Shown here: one piece after another, positions 17,042 through 25,750 of the stretch
Layout of the letters: each line of letters starts with the position of its first letter
Position numbering within the stretch: position 1 is the first letter of the stretch
Assembly (NCBI RefSeq): GCF_000389965.1
Contig: NC_021191.1
Location: 1,923,501 to 1,987,500, forward strand
From: Actinoplanes sp. N902-109
GTDB lineage: Bacteria; Actinomycetota; Actinomycetes; Mycobacteriales; Micromonosporaceae
Direction of reading: 5' to 3'
DNA: 64,000 bases
Position numbers and translations under genes: made by a program
Notes under the pieces: generated by a model
The model's database searches: none
What the model saw: the letters and a program-made list of their open reading frames with translations, nothing else
Told to the model about the DNA's origin: nothing

Positions 17042-17659
17042 TCAGGCGATCCGGCGATCCAGGATTCGTACGCCCGGACCGTCCAGTTCGGGCAGCACCG
17101 CACCCCGGCCGCACATGGCCATCAGCAACGCCTCGGCCGGACCGGCAACTAACGGACCCACCCCGGAGAACCAGTTGAGATCGGAAGCTTCCCAGCGCAG
17201 GCCCGCGAGCCGTCGCTTCGGCGCGAAGCCGATCGCGTGGCCGCCGACCATGAAGTCCAGCGACACCTTGAGCCGATCGAGCTGCAGACCATGAGGCAGC
17301 CCGAGCGGGCGGCGCATGTCCTGGCCGTGCACCTGCGCGTCGGTCAGCTGTCCCGGATAGCCCACGATCGGCGCCTTGGCGATGGTGTCCGCGGTGTCGC
17401 GCAACGCCTGCGCGAGCTCGGCCACCGGGCGCTCCGCCGTCTGCACCGCCAGTCGCGAGTTGGCCTTGTGCAGGTTGAAGCCGTTCTTGGCGAGAAAGCC
17501 GAACGCCGGTCTGCCGGTGGCCGCGACCAGATGCCCGGCCACCTCCTTGACCGTCCAGTCGCCGCACAGGCTGGGCGCGTCGAGCTGGCCCGGGCTCAGC
17601 GAGTCGAGCAGGTCGGCGATGCGGCGGCGCTCGTCGGCGATGGCGGCACGGAGGTCCAT
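17042..17659 (-). CDS. TIGR03083-type mycothiol-dependent DinB-fold protein
   Basis: A 205-residue protein of the maleylpyruvate isomerase-like / DinB four-helix superfamily. The N-terminus has the family pattern RAAIADERRRIADLLDSLSP followed by LCGDWTVKEVAGHLVAATGR, where the aspartate-tryptophan and the histidine help form the metal and thiol site. HGQDMRRPLG contributes a second conserved histidine. Members use mycothiol in conjugation or isomerisation, but most have no known substrate. ATG 17659 gives the standard family start. Confidence 0.85.
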   Translation of the reverse strand: MDLRAAIADERRRIADLLDSLSPGQLDAPSLCGDWTVKEVAGHLVAATGRPAFGFLAKNGFNLHKANSRLAVQTAERPVAELAQALRDTADTIAKAPIVGYPGQLTDAQVHGQDMRRPLGLPHGLQLDRLKVSLDFMVGGHAIGFAPKRRLAGLRWEASDLNWFSGVGPLVAGPAEALLMAMCGRGAVLPELDGPGVRILDRRIA

Positions 17660-17783
17660 CCCGGTGAGGCTAGTGTCCGGCGCCGATCGGGGGTGTCCCG
17701 TGCGGCCGGACATGCCGAAAATCACCTGATCCCCTCGCGGAGCCGCCCTCGACAACGCCGGTCACAGCAACGAGAGTCGATGA

Positions 17784-19013
17784 ATGACCGATGTGCCAAT
17801 GACGCTGTGGCGCAATCGGGAGTTCAATCTGTTGTGGGCCAGCCAGTCGCTGTCCGACCTCGGCACGGCGATCTCCGGTCTGGCCGTCCCGCTGCTGGTG
17901 CTCGCGCTCACCGGTTCACCCGTGCAGGCGGGGCTGGTGGGCACGCTCGGGCTCGTGACCGGGGTGTTGTTCCGGCTGCCCGCCGGGGTGGTGGCCGACC
18001 GCTTCGACCGCCGGCGCATCATGCTCATCTGCGACGGGGTGCGCTTCCTCGCATACCTCTTGCTGGGGGTGGCCGTTCTCCGCGACCGGGCGACGCTGGC
18101 CATGGTGATCGCGGTGGTCCTGGTCGCGTCGGTGGGCAACGCCTTCTTCGGTACGGCGGAGCACTCGGCGTTGCGCTCCATCGTGCCCGTCCACCAGCTG
18201 CCCACGGCTGTCGCCCGCAACGAGGCACGCTCGTACGCGACGTCCCTCGCCGGGCCGCCGCTGGGTGGTGTGCTGTTCGGGCTGGGGCACGCGGTGCCCT
18301 TCGTCGGCGACGCGGTCACGTTCCTGGCGTCGATGCTGGGGGTCGCCCTGGTGCGCCGGCCGCTGCAGGAACACCGCGAGGCCGCCCCGGCCGGGCACCT
18401 GGCCGCCCTGGTGGAGGGCGTCCGGTTCGTCGTCGGCGACCCTTTCCTCCGTACGGTGGTGCTCGTCGCCGCCCCGCTCAACCTCTCGCTGCACGGGGTG
18501 ATCTTCACGGTCATCGTCACCATGCAGGCCCACCACACCCCGCCGGGCATCATCGGCACGGTCGAGACCGTCGTGGGCGTGGGTGGCCTGCTCGGGTCGC
18601 TGCTCGCCCCGGCCCTGCAGCGCCGCCTGCCCCTGCCGGTGCTGATCCGCACGGTGTGCCTGGTCGCCGCGCTGCTGATGTCGGCCGGTGCGCTCGTCAC
18701 CGACAGCGTGCTGGCCGCCGTACCGGTCGGGCTGGCCACCCTGTTCGGCCCGGCCACCAACGCGGCGCTCTTCGGCCACCAGGCGGCCATCACCCCGGAC
18801 CGGCTCCAGGGCCGCGTGGTCAGCGTCATCATCGTGCTCGCCACGTCGATCGCGGCCGCGGCCCCGCTGATCGCCGGACTGCTGATCGCCACGGTGGGTT
18901 CCGCTGCGGCGGTCCTCGTCTTCGCGGCCTTGGTGGCCGGCGCCGCTGTCAAAGCCACCATGTCGCGCGGCTTGCGCACGCAAACCCCGGCCCCCGGCAG
19001 CACTCCGGCGTGA
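17784..19013 (+). CDS. MFS transporter (MFS_3 / enterobactin-exporter-like)
   Basis: A 409-residue, roughly twelve-segment permease. The N-terminus LWRNREFNLLWASQSLSDLG and the loop GVVADRFDRRRIMLICDGVR are characteristic of the MFS_3 exporter family that includes EntS-type pumps and macrolide-efflux relatives. SIVPVHQLPTAVARNEARSY and the later ITPDRLQGRVVSVI are also family landmarks. It lies alone between a divergent DinB-fold gene and the next membrane-protein gene. The substrate is unknown; export is more likely than import. Confidence 0.88.
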   Translation: MTDVPMTLWRNREFNLLWASQSLSDLGTAISGLAVPLLVLALTGSPVQAGLVGTLGLVTGVLFRLPAGVVADRFDRRRIMLICDGVRFLAYLLLGVAVLRDRATLAMVIAVVLVASVGNAFFGTAEHSALRSIVPVHQLPTAVARNEARSYATSLAGPPLGGVLFGLGHAVPFVGDAVTFLASMLGVALVRRPLQEHREAAPAGHLAALVEGVRFVVGDPFLRTVVLVAAPLNLSLHGVIFTVIVTMQAHHTPPGIIGTVETVVGVGGLLGSLLAPALQRRLPLPVLIRTVCLVAALLMSAGALVTDSVLAAVPVGLATLFGPATNAALFGHQAAITPDRLQGRVVSVIIVLATSIAAAAPLIAGLLIATVGSAAAVLVFAALVAGAAVKATMSRGLRTQTPAPGSTPA

Positions 19014-19118
19014 ACGGTCGCCCTCCTCCCTGGGGAGGAGGACAGCCTCCGCCCGCCGGTCGCAGGTGCGGCCCCGGGGCGGGCGATCCGGACGTCCGTG
19101 GCCAGCAGCATCGACGTC

Positions 19119-20462
19119 ATGACCACAACCCCACTCGCGCCGCATCCGGACGCGCCGGCCCGCCCGACCGGCTGGCACCGCCCACTGCTGGTCTTTACCG
19201 CTGCCATGGCCGTCCTCGCGCTCGTCACCCTGGCGGGTATCGCCTTCGACGACCGCCTGGTGACCGGCGCGCGGGTGTGGATCAAACCCTTCAAGTTCGC
19301 CACCTCCCTTGCCGTGTACGCCGCGACGCTCGCGTGGATGCTGAGCCTGCTGCCGCGCCGCAGCCGCGCCGCGGAGCGAGCCGGCCTGGTCATCGTGGCG
19401 TCCAGCGTGGTCGAGATGCTGGTCATCGTGGTGCAGGCGGCTCGCGGGCAGGCCAGCCACTTCAACGCCACGACGCTGCTCAACACGGTGCTGTTCCAGC
19501 TCATGGCGGTGGCGGTGGTCGGGCTGTTCGGGGCGCAGGTCGTCGTCGCGGTGGTGGTGCTGCGGGCGCGGATCGGTGACCGGGTGGCGGCTGCGGGCGT
19601 ACGGCTGGGACTCGGGTTGTCCCTGCTCGGCATGCTGGCAGCCGTCCCGATGCTGCTGCCGTCGGCCGCGCCCGGCATCGCCGGCGTGACCGGGGCGCAC
19701 AGCGTCGGCGTGCTCGACGGCGGCCCGGGCCTGCCGGTGGTCGGCTGGAGCACCACCGGCGGCGACCTGCGCGTCGGACACTTCGTCGGCCTGCACGCGC
19801 TGCAGGTGCTGCCGTTGCTGGCCCTGATGCTGCAATGGCTCGGACGACGCCGGGCCGGCGCGTGGCTGTCCACCGAGCGGCCCGCGGTGCGACTGCTGGT
19901 GGTGGCGGCGAGCGCCTACGGCGCGGTGACCGTGCTGCTGACCTGGCAGGCGCTTCGCGGCCAGCCACTGCTGGCACCGGACGCCCTGACCCTCGGCGCC
20001 CTGACCGCGATCCTCGCCGCAGCCACCGCCGCAGCAACCGCAATCCTGATCACCGCGCGCCGCACCGGCACCCACCGCCCCGCCGGCACCGAACGCAGTG
20101 CCGGGATCGACCGCCTCGCCGGGGATGCGAGTTCCATCGGGGCCAACGGCAGTGCCGCGACTGACCGTGCCCGGACCGACGGTCGCGCCGAGGACGAGAG
20201 TCGCGTCGGGGCCGATGGCCGCACAGGGACCGACCGAGCCCGGACCGACGGTCGCGCCGGGATCGAGGGCCGCTCCGGAATCGACCACCGCGCCCGGAAC
20301 GATGGCCGGGCCGGAATCGACCACCGCGCCCGGAACGACGGCCGGGCCGGAACTGACCGCACCGAGCGTCGGCGCGGCCTGGCCGGCAGGTGGCGGGAGA
20401 GTGCCGAGCGGCGGCGGGTTCTTGCCGGTGAGCCGGGGGAGCGGGAGGCTGGGGCGGCATGA
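19119..20462 (+). CDS. Integral membrane protein with repeat-expanded C-terminal tail
   Basis: A 447-residue protein. The first ~320 residues hold about seven hydrophobic segments (for example RPLLVFTAAMAVLALVTLAG and LALMLQWLG) with a conserved-looking RVWIKPFKFATSLAVYAATL segment. The remaining ~130 residues are a hydrophilic tail of degenerate RTDGRAGI/DHRARNDGRAGI repeats; two 36-bp copies at 20281-20352 are nearly identical. I chose ATG 19119, with GTG 19098 as an alternative. The stop overlaps the next gene (ATGA). I do not recognise the membrane domain; a sensor or transport role cannot be assigned. Confidence 0.75.
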   Translation: MTTTPLAPHPDAPARPTGWHRPLLVFTAAMAVLALVTLAGIAFDDRLVTGARVWIKPFKFATSLAVYAATLAWMLSLLPRRSRAAERAGLVIVASSVVEMLVIVVQAARGQASHFNATTLLNTVLFQLMAVAVVGLFGAQVVVAVVVLRARIGDRVAAAGVRLGLGLSLLGMLAAVPMLLPSAAPGIAGVTGAHSVGVLDGGPGLPVVGWSTTGGDLRVGHFVGLHALQVLPLLALMLQWLGRRRAGAWLSTERPAVRLLVVAASAYGAVTVLLTWQALRGQPLLAPDALTLGALTAILAAATAAATAILITARRTGTHRPAGTERSAGIDRLAGDASSIGANGSAATDRARTDGRAEDESRVGADGRTGTDRARTDGRAGIEGRSGIDHRARNDGRAGIDHRARNDGRAGTDRTERRRGLAGRWRESAERRRVLAGEPGEREAGAA

Positions 20463-21109
20463 GCGAGACGCTGTTCAGTCTGACGTTCGCGGTGGCAGCA
20501 CCGTTCTGGGCGATGATGATCGTGCTGCCGCGCTGGGCGTGGACCCGGCGGATCGTCGCGTCGCCGTGGATCGTGCTGCCGCCCGTGCTGATCTACGCGA
20601 TTGTGGTGGCCGGGTCGCTCGGGGACGTACTGCCCGCGGTGATCTCGCCTACGTTGCCGGGCGTCCGTGAGCTGCTGGGCACTTCGGACGGCGCTACGGC
20701 TGGGTGGGCCCACCTGCTCGCTTTCGACCTGTTCGCCGGGCGCTGGGCATATCTCGACAGCCGGGAACGCGGGATTCCGCCGCTGGTGATGGCGCCGATT
20801 CTGCTGCTGACCATTCTGCTCGGGCCGCTGGGGCTGCTCACCTTCCTGCTCGTACGGCGGCGCTGGCCCGACCCCACCGTGGGGCGCCGCGATGGCGAGA
20901 CGGACCTGGGACGGCGCATGGGCGAGTCGGGCATGTGGCGGCGCGGGAGCGAGACGGGCGTTGGACGGCGCCAAGGCGAGTCGGGCGTGCGGCGGCGCGG
21001 GGGCGAGTCGGGCGTGCGGCGGCGCGGGGGCGAGGCGGGCCTGGGACGGCGTGGGGGCGAGGCGGGCGAGTGGTGGAGTGCGGGCGGGAGCGGCGTGGGT
21101 GACGCATAG
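20459..21109 (+). CDS. ABA4-like (DUF4281) membrane protein with repetitive tail
   Basis: A 216-residue protein whose first ~145 residues match the ABA4-like family: SLTFAVAAPFWAMMIVLPRW, VASPWIVLPPVLIYAIVVAG, GWAHLLAFDLFAGRWAYLDS, and RGIPPLVMAPILLLTILLGP leading to LGLLTFLL. About four membrane helices are present. In plants ABA4 supports neoxanthin formation; bacterial relatives have no known role. The last ~60 residues are GESGVRRRG-type nonapeptide repeats (27-bp units around 20930-21070), so the tail probably expanded recently. It is coupled by ATGA overlap to the gene before it. Confidence 0.85.
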   Translation: MSETLFSLTFAVAAPFWAMMIVLPRWAWTRRIVASPWIVLPPVLIYAIVVAGSLGDVLPAVISPTLPGVRELLGTSDGATAGWAHLLAFDLFAGRWAYLDSRERGIPPLVMAPILLLTILLGPLGLLTFLLVRRRWPDPTVGRRDGETDLGRRMGESGMWRRGSETGVGRRQGESGVRRRGGESGVRRRGGEAGLGRRGGEAGEWWSAGGSGVGDA

Positions 21110-21119
21110 GGTGGGTGGC

Positions 21120-22511
21120 GTGGACTGGCTCGGGCGGCTCTTCGACATTCGCGGGTCGCTCGTTCGTATAGCGCTGCTCGACCTGACCGGCGTGGGCTAT
21201 CTGGTGGTCATCGCCCGGGCGGAGCATGCGTGGGAACCGGGGCAGTGGGTTCTGGCGGCCGTGGCGTTCACCGCGGCGCTCGCCCTGCACAAGCGGCCGG
21301 CCGTCAATTTCGCTGTGCAGGCGGGGTTGCTGGTCGTCGCGCTGGTCGGGTTGGACGATCCGATGATTCACCGGGTCGGGGCCGGGTGGACGTTGCTCGA
21401 ACTGACTCTGGCGGGCAGCCCGCTCCTTCAGGACCAAGCGACAGACCAGCACGCGAAAGAACGACAGGCGAAAGAACAGCAAGCGAGAAAACAGCAAGCG
21501 ACGGAACGGCAGGCTGCGGAAGGCCATGCCCCGGAAGGGCCGGCGGCGAACCGGCAGGCCGCGGAAGGGCTCGCGGCGGAACGGCAGCCGATCGAGCGGC
21601 AGGCGACTGCGCGGCAAGCGGCCAAGCGACGGTGGTGGGCGGCCGGGGCACTGTGTGCCGTCTATCTTGCGGCGGCGTGGGGGGAACCGGCCGGGCAGTG
21701 GGTGCAGCGGGTGTTCGGGCTGGTGTTCGGGGTCGGCGTGCCGGTGTTGCTGGGGACGGTGATCCGCACCAGCGCCGAGCTTGCGTGGCAGTCCGCCGTG
21801 TCCGCCCGGGAGGAGCATCGCCGCCGGGAGTCCGAGGCTCGCGCCGCCCGGGCCGACGAGCGTGGTGCGATTGCTCGGGAGTTGCACGATGTCGTTGCGC
21901 ATCATGTGGCTTCGATGGTGTTGCGGGTCGGGGTGGCGCGGCATGTGCTGCCCGATCTCGATGCCCGGACGCGGGAGGTTTTCGACGACGTGCACGAGAC
22001 CGGCACCACCGCCCTGGAGGACCTGCGCCGGCTCGTCGCGGTGCTGCGCCGGCCCGGGGACGCCCGCATCGACCCGTCGCTGACCGCGATCGAGCCAGGG
22101 GCCTTGCCTGCCGCGCTGGACGGCGCCGTGGAGACCGCGCGCCGGGCTGGGCTCGTCGTGGATGCCGACATCGACCGCGAGGTGGCCGGGCTCGACGCCG
22201 TCCGGGGGCTGGCGGTGCTCCGGCTGACCCAGGAGGCGTTGACCAACGTCACCAAGCACGCCGGGGGCGCGGCCCGGGTGCGCCTCGTCGTCGCCATCGA
22301 CCGCGGCGACGTTTTCTGGGAGGTGACCGACGACGGCGGTGGCCTGCCCGGTGGTGGGCCGGTGGGCACGCCCCCGGTGCCGGCGGTGAACGGGGGGCAC
22401 GGCCTGACCGGCATGCGTGAACGGGTGGCGGTGCTCGGTGGCGACCTGCAGGCCGGACCGGCCGGCGGCGGCTGGCGGGTCCGCACCACGCTGCCGGGGG
22501 TGGCGTCGTGA
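21120..22511 (+). CDS. Two-component sensor histidine kinase (HisKA_3), with pentapeptide-repeat insert
   Basis: A kinase of about 463 residues that pairs with the response regulator overlapping its end (GTGA). The N-terminal half has hydrophobic segments. It is interrupted at residues ~105-170 by about twelve pentads of the form (E/K)xQAx (15-bp units, 21430-21640), predicted to form a charged helix or coiled coil. The dimerisation/phosphoacceptor segment is AIARELHDVVAHHVASMVLR, with H the phosphorylated residue. The ATPase domain shows LTQEALTNVTKHA (N box), EVTDDGGGLPG (G1) and GHGLTGMRERV (G2). The start is uncertain: GTG 21099, 21111 and 21120 are all possible. The signal sensed is unknown. 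Confidence 0.9.
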   Translation: MDWLGRLFDIRGSLVRIALLDLTGVGYLVVIARAEHAWEPGQWVLAAVAFTAALALHKRPAVNFAVQAGLLVVALVGLDDPMIHRVGAGWTLLELTLAGSPLLQDQATDQHAKERQAKEQQARKQQATERQAAEGHAPEGPAANRQAAEGLAAERQPIERQATARQAAKRRWWAAGALCAVYLAAAWGEPAGQWVQRVFGLVFGVGVPVLLGTVIRTSAELAWQSAVSAREEHRRRESEARAARADERGAIARELHDVVAHHVASMVLRVGVARHVLPDLDARTREVFDDVHETGTTALEDLRRLVAVLRRPGDARIDPSLTAIEPGALPAALDGAVETARRAGLVVDADIDREVAGLDAVRGLAVLRLTQEALTNVTKHAGGAARVRLVVAIDRGDVFWEVTDDGGGLPGGGPVGTPPVPAVNGGHGLTGMRERVAVLGGDLQAGPAGGGWRVRTTLPGVAS

Positions 22512-23134
22512 TCCGGGTCCTGCTGGTGGACGACCAGCAGTTGATCCGCGCCGGGCTGCGCATGCTGTGCGACGCCCAGCCGGACATGGAGGTGGTCGGT
22601 GAGGCCGGCAACGGCCGGGACGCGGTGCTGCTGGCCGAGCGGCTGACCCCGGACCTGATCGTCATGGACCTGCGGATGCCGGGGCTGGACGGCATCACCG
22701 CGACCGGGCGCATCGTGGCCGCGCGGCCGGGGGCCCGGGTGCTGGTGCTGACCACGTTCGGCGACGACGACCACCTGTACCCGGCGCTGACCGCGGGCGC
22801 GTGCGGGTTCCTGCTCAAGGACGCCGCGCCGGCGGACCTGCTCGACGGTATCCGGCGGGCGGCGGCCGGCGACAGCGCGTTCAGCCAGGACGTGCTGCAT
22901 CGGCTGGTGCAGCGGGCGGTGCAGGCGCGCGCCGGTGCACCCCGTTCCGCGCCGGGGCTGACCGCCCGCGAGCGCGACGTGCTCGCCCTGGTGGCGGAGG
23001 GGTTGAGCAACACCGAGATCGCCGGGCGGCTGCACATCGGGGTCACCACGGTCAAGACGCACGTCACCAGCCTGATGACCAAGACCGGCAGCCCCAACCG
23101 CGTCCGCCTTGCCCTGTACGCCCATGGCGCCTGA
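22508..23134 (+). CDS. NarL/LuxR-type response regulator
   Basis: A 208-residue DNA-binding response regulator, partner of the kinase just upstream. The receiver domain has the acidic pair and phosphoacceptor (LLVDDQQLIRAGLRML, then LIVMDLRMPGLDGI with D at about 54), the conserved T in VLVLTTFGDDD and K in FLLKDAAPADL. The C-terminal LuxR helix-turn-helix is LTARERDVLALVAEGLSNTE followed by IAGRLHIGVTTVKTHVTSL. It starts at GTG 22508, overlapping the kinase stop. Targets are unknown; neighbours with membrane functions are candidates. Confidence 0.95.
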   Translation: MIRVLLVDDQQLIRAGLRMLCDAQPDMEVVGEAGNGRDAVLLAERLTPDLIVMDLRMPGLDGITATGRIVAARPGARVLVLTTFGDDDHLYPALTAGACGFLLKDAAPADLLDGIRRAAAGDSAFSQDVLHRLVQRAVQARAGAPRSAPGLTARERDVLALVAEGLSNTEIAGRLHIGVTTVKTHVTSLMTKTGSPNRVRLALYAHGA

Positions 23135-23217
23135 CGGCCGGTCCGCCCCCGCAGCGGCGGCGTTCGGGGCACGCGGGAAGCCGGTGCGGCCGGCCGGTGG
23201 GAAGGGCGGGACGTGGC

Positions 23218-23616
23218 TCACAGTGTCGCGAAGTCGTCGGCGCTGATCACCCGGCGCACGCTGATGGGCTGCTGCATCGGGACGCCGCCCGGCCCCGGGA
23301 CCGCGGAGATGCGGGCGGCGATCGCGATGGCCCGGTCCTCGGTCGCCACGTCGACGAGCTGATATCCGGCCGGCATCCGTTCCGCGCCGGTCAGCGGTCC
23401 GTCCGTGACGACCGGGCCGGTGCCGTCCGAGGTGACGACCTTGGCCAGCTGGGGGCCGGTCAGGGCGTGCCCGCCGACATATTCGCCGGTTTTGAGCAGT
23501 TCGGCGTTCAGCTCGTCGAAGTAGTCCATGTGGGCCTTGATGTCCGCCGGTGTCCATTCCTCCATGGGCGTGGTCACGGCGCCGGGCTGATAGTCGACGA
23601 CGAGCAGGTACAGCAT
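23218..23616 (-). CDS. YCII-related (dimeric alpha-beta barrel) protein
   Basis: A 132-residue protein of the YCII/DGPF family. The start MLYLLVVDYQPGAV, the segment KTGEYVGGHALTGPQLAKVV and the phrase VVTDGPLTGAERMPAGYQLV are typical; the DGP tripeptide is the family hallmark. These proteins are small ferredoxin-like dimers often encoded near sigma factors, and their reaction is unknown. ATG 23616 is preceded by GGAAGG. No sigma factor is adjacent here. Confidence 0.88.
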   Translation of the reverse strand: MLYLLVVDYQPGAVTTPMEEWTPADIKAHMDYFDELNAELLKTGEYVGGHALTGPQLAKVVTSDGTGPVVTDGPLTGAERMPAGYQLVDVATEDRAIAIAARISAVPGPGGVPMQQPISVRRVISADDFATL

Positions 23617-23888
23617 TGCGGTGGTTCCTTCCGGTGCGCGGGAAGCGGCTCCCTCCCATGGTCGGAGCAGGTCGTGCCGCTGCGGTGCGGATCGGCGGAA
23701 ATGGGTGCAACCGAATCGTGCGCCGGCGCACCCGCGCTGCACCCGCCGACCGGCTCAACTCGGGTGGTTGCGGCCCGATCTCTTCTGGCACCTGCGGACG
23801 GCTCCGCAGGTGAGCGGGCCCGGTCGTAACCCCCTCGGCGGGCGGGCCCGCTCAGCCCGCCGGGCCTGTCGTGGGAGGAGAGCGCCTG

Positions 23889-24731
23889 ATGCCGCTGTTC
23901 ATCGGCGCCGACTACGAGAAGACGGTCGTGTCCCCGTACCCGCTCAAGATGCGTGCCGGACGGGCCCGCCGCTACCGGTACGGATCGGTGACCGAGGTCG
24001 TACCGAGGTCGCCGAGCGGCCGGACCCGGCCGGAGCGAACCCGCGACGCCGGGCAGCTGGCACTGGTCTTGATCGTGGTCACCGCCCTGGTCAGTGCCCT
24101 GGGTGTGCCGTGGCTGGCCATCGCGAGCGGCTGCGCGATCCTCTTCCTGGCGATGACCGGTCGCCGGCGGCGAGCCGCGCAGCCCGGGACGGTCGCGCTG
24201 CCCCGGGGCGACGCTGCGGACGTGTTGTACGCCCCGCAGGAACGAGCGGCTTACGGCCGTGCGGTGGCGACTGCTCGTCGCGTACGGAAAACCTGGCCGG
24301 CGCTGCACCACATGATCGACCCCGACGAGGCGGACCGGGGGCTGACCACCGCCCTGCGTGACCTGGCCTCGGTCCTGGCGCGACGCCAGCAGATCCGCCG
24401 GTTGCGCGACGAACTCGAGCAGGCGGCGGCGCACGGCCTCGCGCCGGACAGCCCGGCCGCGCGGGCCCTGGCCGAGCAGCGGGACCGGGTCGCCGAGCTG
24501 TGGCGGGAGAGCGGCGACGACGCCAACCGGATCCTCGCCGCTGTCCACGCCGCCGCGGTGGCGGGCGAGAACCTGATCCGCGAGCTGCGGGTCCACCAGA
24601 CCGCGCGGGACGCCGAACTGGCCATCTCCCGGCTCACCGCCGCAGCCGGGCCCGCGTCGGACGCCGCACCCGAGCTGGCCGGGCGTACCGCCGCGGTGAT
24701 CGCCGCCTATCGGGAGCTGACCGGCGGCTGA
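23889..24731 (+). CDS. Hypothetical protein: two membrane helices plus helical C-terminal domain
   Basis: A 280-residue protein with no recognised family. ATG 23889 follows a clear GGGAGGAG site. After a basic N-terminus (residues 1-55) come two adjacent hydrophobic segments (QLALVLIVVTALVSALGVPW and LAIASGCAILFLAMTG). A long alpha-helical domain (about 110-280) then has coiled-coil character (QQIRRLRDELEQAAAHGLAP and LAEQRDRVAELWRESGD). The topology suggests a membrane-anchored cytoplasmic helical protein. It is convergent with, and overlaps by 25 bases, the oxidoreductase gene. Confidence 0.6.
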   Translation: MPLFIGADYEKTVVSPYPLKMRAGRARRYRYGSVTEVVPRSPSGRTRPERTRDAGQLALVLIVVTALVSALGVPWLAIASGCAILFLAMTGRRRRAAQPGTVALPRGDAADVLYAPQERAAYGRAVATARRVRKTWPALHHMIDPDEADRGLTTALRDLASVLARRQQIRRLRDELEQAAAHGLAPDSPAARALAEQRDRVAELWRESGDDANRILAAVHAAAVAGENLIRELRVHQTARDAELAISRLTAAAGPASDAAPELAGRTAAVIAAYRELTGG

Positions 24732-25633
24732 GCGGCCACGGCGGCGGCTGTGTCCGCCGCGATCAGATCCATGTTGATGGCCGCCGCGACGGACAGCCCG
24801 GCCGACGCCGCGCTGATCACCTGGGCCATCGGGTCGGTGACGTTGCCCGCGAGCCAGACCCCCGGAACCGTGGTCCGCCCGTCCGGTTCGGCGACCACCG
24901 TCGTACCGAAGTCGTGCGGGGTCGTCTCGAGGCCCAGCGACTCCAGGAAACCGCCGTTGGTCAGGAACCGTGGCGCGACGACGAGCGCGTCGCGAGCCAC
25001 CACGGTGCCGTCGGTGAGGCGGACGCCGGCATCGGTCACCTCGGCGACCGTCCCGGTCACGGTCCGGATGCCACGGGCGGCGAAGGCGTCCGACGCGGGC
25101 GGTTCCGGCGCGGGCCCGGTGTGCTGGAAGTAGACGATGTCGTCGCTCCATTGCCGCCACATCTGTGCCTGGTGCAGCGACATCGGCGAGGTGCCGATGA
25201 CCCCGATGGCCTTGCCGCGTACCTCGTAGCCGTGGCAGTACGGGCAGTGGATCACTTGGTGGCCCCAGCGCTCGCGCAGGCCGGGCAGGTCGGGCAGCTC
25301 GTCGGTCAGGCCGGTGGTCACCAGCAGGCGCCGTGACTGGAATGTCTGTCCGTTCGTCATTGTCACGACAAGGTGGTCGCCGTCCCGGCCGGCCGTGGTG
25401 ACGGTGCCGTCGACGATCTCGCCGCCGTACCGGGTCACCTCCGCCCGGCTGAGCGCCCGGAACTCCGCCGGGGCGATGTCGTCGCGGGTGAGGAAGTTGT
25501 GGATGCCCTCGGCCGGGGCGTTGCGCGGCCGGCCGGCGTCGATGACGAGCACCGAGCGCAGTGCGCGGCCCAGGGCCACGGCCGCACTGCTGCCGGCCGG
25601 GCCACCGCCGATGATGATCACGTCGTACGTCAT
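24707..25633 (-). CDS. Thioredoxin reductase-like FAD/NAD(P) oxidoreductase
   Basis: A 308-residue flavoprotein of the TrxB-like class. The FAD-binding GGGPAGSSAAVALGRA sits near the N-terminus, followed by SVLVIDAGRPRNAPAEGIHN. A redox-active CPYCHGYE motif lies at residues ~131-138, and the C-terminal FAD motif is VWLAGNVTDPMAQVISAASA. The RNAPAEGIHNFLTRD variant is common in stand-alone actinobacterial oxidoreductases that are not true thioredoxin reductases and often lack a partner thioredoxin gene, as here. A palindromic operator lies about 66 bases upstream, shared with the divergent secreted-protein gene. Confidence 0.9.
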   Translation of the reverse strand: MTYDVIIIGGGPAGSSAAVALGRALRSVLVIDAGRPRNAPAEGIHNFLTRDDIAPAEFRALSRAEVTRYGGEIVDGTVTTAGRDGDHLVVTMTNGQTFQSRRLLVTTGLTDELPDLPGLRERWGHQVIHCPYCHGYEVRGKAIGVIGTSPMSLHQAQMWRQWSDDIVYFQHTGPAPEPPASDAFAARGIRTVTGTVAEVTDAGVRLTDGTVVARDALVVAPRFLTNGGFLESLGLETTPHDFGTTVVAEPDGRTTVPGVWLAGNVTDPMAQVISAASAGLSVAAAINMDLIAADTAAAVAAQPPVSSR

Positions 25634-25698
25634 CCGCCGACCTTCGCTCCGCACCGCCGTGCCGGGCAACAAAAGTTGCGGGACCAGCAAATCGCTAG

Positions 25699-25718
25699 AA
25701 GTAGTCATATAACTACTT
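25699..25718. promoter_or_regulatory. Palindromic operator between divergent genes
   Basis: A perfect 7-6-7 inverted repeat, AAGTAGT (25699-25705) and ACTACTT (25712-25718) around CATATA, stands out as AT-rich in this GC-rich region. It lies 65 bases upstream of the oxidoreductase start (minus) and 33 bases upstream of the secreted-protein start (plus). It looks like a dimeric repressor site of MarR, PadR or similar type; the regulator is not encoded next to it. Confidence 0.6.
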
Positions 25719-25750
25719 ATGGTCACGGGGTGGTGGCCGATGTACGGGAC

